This document shows, piece after piece, positions 59,396-64,000 of a stretch of 64,000 nucleotides of DNA. Location of the stretch: assembly GCF_945859825.1 (NCBI RefSeq), contig NZ_CAMAPC010000015.1, positions 1-64,000 of the forward strand. The letters are read 5' to 3'. This DNA comes from Pseudoalteromonas holothuriae (GTDB lineage Bacteria; Pseudomonadota; Gammaproteobacteria; Enterobacterales; Alteromonadaceae). A model generated the notes under the pieces. The model saw only the letters and a list, made by a program, of their open reading frames with translations, searched no databases and was not told the DNA's origin. Within the stretch, counting starts at the first letter, position 1; the number at the start of each line of letters is the position of its first letter. The position numbers were made by a program, and so were the translations under genes.

Positions 59396-60660
59396 TGTTT
59401 GGTAATATTATCAACTGGATCGATGAACGTATTCCAATGACTCGCGTCTGGAATATGCACATTGCTCAATATCCGGCACCAAAAAACTTTAATTTTTGGT
59501 ACTTATTCGGCTCTCTAGCCATTCTTGTTTTAGTAAACCAGATTTTAACCGGTATATGGTTAACTATGAACTATGTACCATCAGCAGAGGGAGCATTTGC
59601 TTCTGTTGAATATATCATGCGTGATGTTGAGTATGGTTGGTTACTTCGATATCTGCACTCAACAGGTGCTTCAGCGTTCTTTATTGTTGTTTACCTGCAC
59701 ATGTTCCGTGGTATGATCTACGGTTCTTATCAAAAACCGCGTGAGCTACTGTGGTTATTTGGTATGCTTATTTTCCTTGCACTCATGGCTGAAGCTTTCA
59801 TGGGTTACTTATTACCTTGGGGACAAATGTCTTTTTGGGGTGCGCAGGTAATTATTTCACTGTTTGGGGCTATTCCTGTTATTGGTGATGATTTGACGCT
59901 TTGGATCCGTGGTGACTATGTTATCTCTGGTGCAACGTTAAACCGCTTCTTTGCATTACACGTTATTGCATTGCCACTGGTGTTAGTTATTTTAGTTTTC
60001 CTACATATTGTAGCACTGCATGAAGTGGGCTCAAACAACCCTGATGGTGTTGAAATTAAACGCAAGAAAGGCAGTGTCGCGGAAGAAGATAAGCCTAAGT
60101 TCAAGTTTCATGAATACTACACTGATAAAAAAGATATTGTCGATGCAATACCATTTCACCCTTATTACACAGTAAAAGATATTTTGGGTGTAGCAGGATT
60201 TTTAATTCTGTTTTGTTGGGTTGTATTTTTTATGCCTGAAATGAATGGTTTCTTCTTAGAAGCACCAAACTTTGAAGCGGCAAACCCACTTAAAACACCA
60301 GAGCATATTTTCCCTGTTTGGTATTTTACGCCATTCTATGCAATATTACGTGCTATCCCTGATAAGCTCATTGGTGTTATTGCAATGGGTGCGTCAATTG
60401 TTGTACTTGCGTTATTACCTTGGATTGACCGTGGCAAAGTTAAGTCGATTCGCTATCGTTGTGGCTTTCATAAGTTAAACATAGCTCAGTTTGTGGTAAC
60501 GTTCGTTATTCTTGGTTGGATTGGTGCAACTCCACAGACAGACTTTAAAACTCTGCTATCGCAAATTACTACAGTGACATACTTCATGTTCTTCGTATTG
60601 CTTTTTGTATACTCGAAGAATGAAACGACCAAACCATTGCCAACGAGGTTGACGAAATGA
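59395..60660 (+). CDS. petB: cytochrome b of the bc1 complex
   Basis: The 421-residue protein has about eight membrane helices. Haem-ligating histidines lie in RYLHSTGASAFFIVVYLHMFRG and in the helix around FALHVIALPLVLVILVFLHIVALHE-type block. The PEWY-equivalent motif reads PVWY (FPVWYFTPFYAILRAIPDK). It is an unsplit, full-length cytochrome b carrying both quinone sites. It overlaps petC by 4 bp. Confidence 0.98.
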   Translation: MFGNIINWIDERIPMTRVWNMHIAQYPAPKNFNFWYLFGSLAILVLVNQILTGIWLTMNYVPSAEGAFASVEYIMRDVEYGWLLRYLHSTGASAFFIVVYLHMFRGMIYGSYQKPRELLWLFGMLIFLALMAEAFMGYLLPWGQMSFWGAQVIISLFGAIPVIGDDLTLWIRGDYVISGATLNRFFALHVIALPLVLVILVFLHIVALHEVGSNNPDGVEIKRKKGSVAEEDKPKFKFHEYYTDKKDIVDAIPFHPYYTVKDILGVAGFLILFCWVVFFMPEMNGFFLEAPNFEAANPLKTPEHIFPVWYFTPFYAILRAIPDKLIGVIAMGASIVVLALLPWIDRGKVKSIRYRCGFHKLNIAQFVVTFVILGWIGATPQTDFKTLLSQITTVTYFMFFVLLFVYSKNETTKPLPTRLTK

Positions 60661-61394
60661 TGAAAAAGCTAGTTATCGGTTTATTCGCATTGTTGCCAAC
60701 GTTTGCAATGGCAGCGGGTCCATCAGTGCCTTTGATGGACGCTGGCAATGATTTAACAGACAAAGCGTCATTACAACGTGGTGCAAAGTTGTTTATGAAC
60801 TATTGTCTTGGTTGTCACCAAATGCAATATCAGCGTTACGAGCGCACGTTCAGAGATATTGGTATTCCTACAGAGATTGGTGAAGCAGAGCTTATCTTTG
60901 ATGGTTCAAAAGTGGGTGGCCACATATTGAACGCAATGGAAGAAGATGATGCAGCTAAGTGGTTTGGCGCAGCTCCACCAGATTTAACGCTGGTTGCTCG
61001 TGTGCGTGGTGCTGACTGGATTTATACATACCTGAAATCTTTCTATAAAGATGACTCTCGTCCGTTTGGCGTAAATAATACTGTTTTCCCATTAGTGGGT
61101 ATGCCGCACGTTTTACAAGAGTTACAAGGTTTACCAATGCCAATTACTGAAGAAGTAGAAGAGCATGGTAAGACAGTAACTAAAGTCGTGGGCATCAAAA
61201 CTGATGGCTCGGGTGAAATGAGTACTGATGAGTATGATCAAGCTGTACGAGATCTTACTAACTTCTTAGCGTATGTCGGTGAGCCTTCTCGTCTTCAGTC
61301 GGAAGCACTCGGTATTAAAGTGTTAGGGTTTTTAGTTATTCTATTTATCCTGGCGTTTTTCTTGAAGAAAGAATACTGGAGAGACGTTCACTAA
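60657..61394 (+). CDS. petC: cytochrome c1 of the bc1 complex
   Basis: The 245-residue protein has a signal peptide (about 1-20, ending AMAA), a haem-binding NYCLGCHQMQYQRY (CxxCH), the axial methionine region near VGMPHVL and a C-terminal membrane anchor (about 218-238) ending KKEYWRDVH. It completes the petABC operon, giving the cell a bc1 complex. E. coli lacks one, so this supports a marine, respiratory gammaproteobacterium. Confidence 0.98.
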   Translation: MMKKLVIGLFALLPTFAMAAGPSVPLMDAGNDLTDKASLQRGAKLFMNYCLGCHQMQYQRYERTFRDIGIPTEIGEAELIFDGSKVGGHILNAMEEDDAAKWFGAAPPDLTLVARVRGADWIYTYLKSFYKDDSRPFGVNNTVFPLVGMPHVLQELQGLPMPITEEVEEHGKTVTKVVGIKTDGSGEMSTDEYDQAVRDLTNFLAYVGEPSRLQSEALGIKVLGFLVILFILAFFLKKEYWRDVH

Positions 61395-61421
61395 GTTGAA
61401 CATTTCTAAGGTAATTTTGTA

Positions 61422-61443
61422 ATAGGGGCTTTTGCCCCTATTG
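61422..61443 (+). terminator. strong hairpin between petC and sspA
   Basis: AATAGGGGC-TTTT-GCCCCTATT is a perfect 9-bp stem. It is followed by GCTGTTTAAAG rather than a T tract, so it may protect the pet mRNA 3' end or only partly terminate. Confidence 0.6.
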
Positions 61444-61491
61444 CTGTTTAAAGTGATTTATTACTTTTTGTAATTATTAATGGAGGTAGGC

Positions 61492-62118
61492 ATGGCCGTT
61501 GCTGCCAATAAGCGCCCTGTAATGACTCTTTTCTCTGGTGCAAACTGCATGTATAGCCATCAAGTACGTATTGTACTGGCTGAGAAAGGGGTAAGTGTTG
61601 ATATTCACCTAGCGGAAAAGGATAATCTGCCAGAGGCTCTACATGAGATAAACCCTTATGGTACTGTTCCTACTTTGATCGACCGTGAATTAGGTTTATA
61701 CCAAGCGGATATCATCATGGAATACCTTGACGAGCGTTTCCCACATCCACCTTTAATGCCTGTCTACCCTGTAATGCGTGGCCGTAGCCGTTTAATGATG
61801 CATCGCATTGAAACTGATTGGTACAGCCTAGCAGCTAAAATTGCTCAAGGTGGTGCAGAAGAAGCGCAAGCGCGTAAAGAATTAACTGAAGCATTACTTG
61901 CTGTTGCGGCTATTTTTACAGAAGCACCTTACTTTATGAGTGAGGAGTTTAGCTTGGTGGATTGCTATTTAGCACCATTGCTTTGGCGTTTACCACAATT
62001 AGGCATTGAGCTTAATGGTACAGGCGCAAAAGAGCTTAAAGACTATATGCTGCGTTTATTTGAACGTGACTCATTCCAAGCCTCATTAACAGAAGCAGAA
62101 CGTGAGATCAGAGCATAA
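61492..62118 (+). CDS. sspA: stringent starvation protein A (SspA)
   Basis: The product is 208 residues from ATG 61492, preceded by GGAGG; the upstream in-frame ATG 61480 contains the ribosome site itself. It has a glutathione-S-transferase fold: N-terminal thioredoxin-like half (MTLFSGANCMYSHQVRIVLAEKG) and helical C-terminal half. SspA binds RNA polymerase with sigma-70 and supports stationary-phase and acid stress expression. Its stop overlaps the sspB start by one base. Confidence 0.95.
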   Translation: MAVAANKRPVMTLFSGANCMYSHQVRIVLAEKGVSVDIHLAEKDNLPEALHEINPYGTVPTLIDRELGLYQADIIMEYLDERFPHPPLMPVYPVMRGRSRLMMHRIETDWYSLAAKIAQGGAEEAQARKELTEALLAVAAIFTEAPYFMSEEFSLVDCYLAPLLWRLPQLGIELNGTGAKELKDYMLRLFERDSFQASLTEAEREIRA

Positions 62119-62534
62119 TGACACCTAATCGCCCATATTTACTGAGAGCCTTTTTTGATTGGATAGTTGACAATGAGTGTACACCTCATCTCGTTGTGAA
62201 CGCTGAATATCCAGCTGTTCAAGTGCCTACGCAGTTTGTACAAGATGGGCAGATTGTGTTGAATATCAGCCCTTCAGCTGTGACTCAATTTGCTATAGAC
62301 AATCACCAATTGAGCTTTAATGCACGCTTTGGTGGTCAACCTATGCAGGTGTATGTGCCTATCGCTGCAGTACTGGCAATCTATGCACGTGAAAATGGTG
62401 AAGGTACTGTATTCACGCAAGAAGAGTTTTCTGAAGAGCAAGTGCAAGAAACGCCAGAGCCGCCAGTTACAGCAGAATCAGAAAAAAGCGAGCCAGAAAA
62501 GAAAAAGGGATCACATTTAAGAGTGATCAAATAA
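62118..62534 (+). CDS. sspB: ClpXP protease specificity-enhancing factor SspB
   Basis: The 138-residue protein has a substrate-binding domain (about 1-110: RPYLLRAFFDWIVDNECTPHLVV) that grips ssrA tags, then an acidic, flexible linker and the C-terminal ClpX-binding tip LRVIK. It delivers tagged proteins from stalled ribosomes to ClpXP. It is translationally coupled to sspA. Confidence 0.97.
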   Translation: MTPNRPYLLRAFFDWIVDNECTPHLVVNAEYPAVQVPTQFVQDGQIVLNISPSAVTQFAIDNHQLSFNARFGGQPMQVYVPIAAVLAIYARENGEGTVFTQEEFSEEQVQETPEPPVTAESEKSEPEKKKGSHLRVIK

Positions 62535-62563
62535 CCTTTTACTTATTGCTTATCTTGATTAGT

Positions 62564-62590
62564 AAAAACCTGCTTTAAGCAGGTTTTTTT
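62564..62590. terminator. bidirectional terminator between sspB and dolP
   Basis: AAAAACCTGC-TTTAA-GCAGGTTTTTTT has A and T tracts on either side of the stem and separates convergent genes. Confidence 0.88.
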
Positions 62591-62609
62591 ATGTCGAACT
62601 TTGAGTGTA

Positions 62610-63176
62610 TTATAAATATTCAAATGCTTTAACTACACGAGTCACACCGTTAACATGCCTCGCTATATCTACGGCTCTATTAGCTTCAGCTTGGCTTACT
62701 AATCCCATTAAGAACACTTCACCATTTTCCGTAACTACTTTGATGTTGTTGCCACTTACATCATCGGCTGCCAATAGCTTGGTTTTTACTTTAGAAGTAA
62801 GCCAAACATCATGGGTTTGTGTTGCAACACCAATGTTACTGATGACGCGCAGCTGATTATGTATTTGGCGAATTGCAGGAATGCTTTTTAATGCATGTTG
62901 CGCTTGTTGCTTCATTTCAACATTGGCAACTTGGCCAACCATTAATGCAACGCCATTAACACTAATTAGGCTGATATTTGCATGATCAGCTAAGCGCTCG
63001 ATATTGCGAATTGCTATCATTCCTTTGATTTCGATATTGTTATCATCAAGCTGAGAACCAATTGTTCGGCGGTCGTCAGCAGCTGAGATTGCACCAGCAG
63101 TGCCTGCAACAACCGCTGCTGCACAGCCTTGTAGTAGCAATGCACCTAAAAGTACCGCAACAGGTCTAATTAGCAT
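62610..63176 (-). CDS. dolP: outer-membrane BON-domain lipoprotein DolP (YraP)
   Basis: The 188-residue protein has a lipoprotein signal with lipobox LLQGC (Cys near 18) and two BON domains (about 45-110 and 120-188). DolP binds anionic phospholipids at the septum and supports BAM function and envelope integrity, and it affects amidase activation. It shares one base with diaA (ATG/stop overlap), as in the E. coli yraN-diaA-dolP cluster. Confidence 0.93.
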   Translation of the reverse strand: MLIRPVAVLLGALLLQGCAAAVVAGTAGAISAADDRRTIGSQLDDNNIEIKGMIAIRNIERLADHANISLISVNGVALMVGQVANVEMKQQAQHALKSIPAIRQIHNQLRVISNIGVATQTHDVWLTSKVKTKLLAADDVSGNNIKVVTENGEVFLMGLVSQAEANRAVDIARHVNGVTRVVKAFEYL

Positions 63177-63763
63177 TATTGCTCTCCTTGGGGAAATAAG
63201 ACGTCATCAATTAATTGGCTTAGGCAATGAGTAATGAATAAGTGCGATTCAACGATACGACTTGGGCGCTTACTTGGCACTCGTATCTCTACATCATTAG
63301 GTCCTAATAGACCAGTTAGCTCGCCACCATCATCGCCAACAAGTACTAATACTTTCATGTCTTTGGTCAATGCAGCTTCTGTGGCACTTACGATGTCTTT
63401 TTCATTGCCATTTACAGCAATAACTAACAGCAAATCACCTTGTTGCGCGAATGCTCTTACTTGCCGTGCAAAGCGGTCAGTATCATCTACAGTTGCTTGG
63501 TTACCGAGTTGTACTGAGGCCTGAGTCAGTGCGACAGCGGGCAAGCAAGGGCGTTCAGTTTCATAAAAGTTAACTAATAAGCCTGCCATATGCTCAGCTA
63601 GCATATGGCAGCTATTTACACCACAACATAGTAGTTTATTACCATTTATTAAACCTTGCACAATCGTCAAAGCGGCTGACTCCAGCGCATCGGGTAGCAC
63701 TTCACCTGCAGCAATTTGTGCTTGAATACTTTCTGTAAAAATACTCTTGATAGATTCTTGCAT
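63176..63763 (-). CDS. diaA: DnaA initiator-associating protein DiaA (SIS domain)
   Basis: The product is 195 residues from ATG 63763 (MQESIKSIFTESIQAQ), which matches the family start. The open frame extends into yraN but is not used. It is a SIS-domain protein with LLCCGVNSCHMLAEHMAGLLVN-type substrate loop, close to phosphoheptose isomerase GmhA. DiaA tetramers bind DnaA and time replication initiation. A GmhA-like activity cannot be excluded by eye, but the context favours DiaA. Confidence 0.9.
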   Translation of the reverse strand: MQESIKSIFTESIQAQIAAGEVLPDALESAALTIVQGLINGNKLLCCGVNSCHMLAEHMAGLLVNFYETERPCLPAVALTQASVQLGNQATVDDTDRFARQVRAFAQQGDLLLVIAVNGNEKDIVSATEAALTKDMKVLVLVGDDGGELTGLLGPNDVEIRVPSKRPSRIVESHLFITHCLSQLIDDVLFPQGEQ

Positions 63764-63764
63764 A

Positions 63765-64000
63765 CTAAAAAACGTTTTTAATCCATTGTATATTAGGAGG
63801 GTTTTGGCCCTCAATTGCGACAAAGTCTACGCGCAATGGTGCATTATGCAACTGTTGTGCGCTCAAGTAGTGATAAATACTACGTCTAAGTCTTTGTTGT
63901 TTGGTATGACTTAGGGCAGATAATGCACCACCAAAATGCTTCGATTGTCGATATTTTACTTCAACAAAGACCCAGCTATTTGCATCTTGCATAATTAAAT
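63765..64000 (-). CDS. yraN: YraN (UPF0102), partial
   Basis: The gene is cut at the window edge, so only the C-terminal 77 or so codons are visible. The visible part contains SWVFVEVKYRQSKHFGGA, the core of the nuclease-like UPF0102 fold, and ends VDFVAIEGQNPPNIQWIKNVF-type tail. The frame runs open to base 64000, and the internal ATG near 63992 is not the start. The function is unproven in most species. Only one base separates it from diaA. Confidence 0.88.
   Translation of the reverse strand, partial: LIMQDANSWVFVEVKYRQSKHFGGALSALSHTKQQRLRRSIYHYLSAQQLHNAPLRVDFVAIEGQNPPNIQWIKNVF

Overview
The window is AT-rich by eye and gene-dense. It carries a chromosomal core typical of the Gammaproteobacteria, most likely Alteromonadales and close to Pseudoalteromonas. 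That placement rests on gene order and protein character (cytochrome bc1 operon petABC, Q-rich SSB, csrD-mreBCD order, YajR-type MFS next to ssb); no database search was run. Nearly every gene is intact. There is no rRNA, tRNA, CRISPR array, prophage or complete insertion sequence.

Layout. 1-231: short ~60 bp tandem repeats with hairpins. 298-14789: single genes of mixed function, namely a TRIC/UPF0126 channel, comM, an orphan OmpR-type regulator, a secreted S9 peptidase, a CNNM/CorC-like transporter, a REC-EAL regulator, a site-2 protease, an AtoE-like transporter, a tiny membrane protein, an AEC transporter, yacL, a 2OG-Fe(II) oxygenase, a hotdog thioesterase and an unknown membrane protein. 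14843-20706: uvrA, a periplasmic solute-binding protein, a YajR-like MFS protein and ssb. 20770-21196: gene-free, with a decayed IS3-type OrfA fragment. 21197-38665: a csrD-like gene, a PLP enzyme and a PEGA/formylglycine-enzyme-fold protein, then mreBCD-maf-rng-yhdP-nitrilase-tldD, darP and pmbA (cell shape, RNA processing, envelope lipid traffic, TldD/PmbA protease). 39003-47912, all on the minus strand: mgtE, then yrbG-kdsD-[48-codon ORF]-lptC-lptA-lptB-rpoN-hpf-ptsN-rapZ-ptsO read in transcription order. 48079-52754: mlaFEDCB-ibaG-murA. 52833-55943 (minus): zapG-degQ-degS. 56099-62534: zapE, rplM-rpsI, petABC, sspAB. 62610-64000 (minus): dolP, diaA and a yraN cut by the window edge.

The gene sets fit together around envelope biogenesis: the MreBCD elongation system, YhdP/Mla phospholipid traffic, LPS synthesis and export (KdsD, LptABC), peptidoglycan precursor synthesis (MurA), periplasmic quality control (DegS/DegQ, DolP) and the nitrogen-PTS/RapZ/sigma-54 block.

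The most unusual point is at 45811-45957. kdsC normally lies between kdsD and lptC but is absent there. In its place is a 48-codon ORF that abuts the kdsD stop (TAAATG) and overlaps the lptC start (ATGA); its second half faintly resembles the C-terminus of KdsC. Other points of note are the formylglycine-enzyme-fold protein that lacks the catalytic cysteines, the degenerate EAL protein beside mreB, and the hairpin repeats at the left edge.
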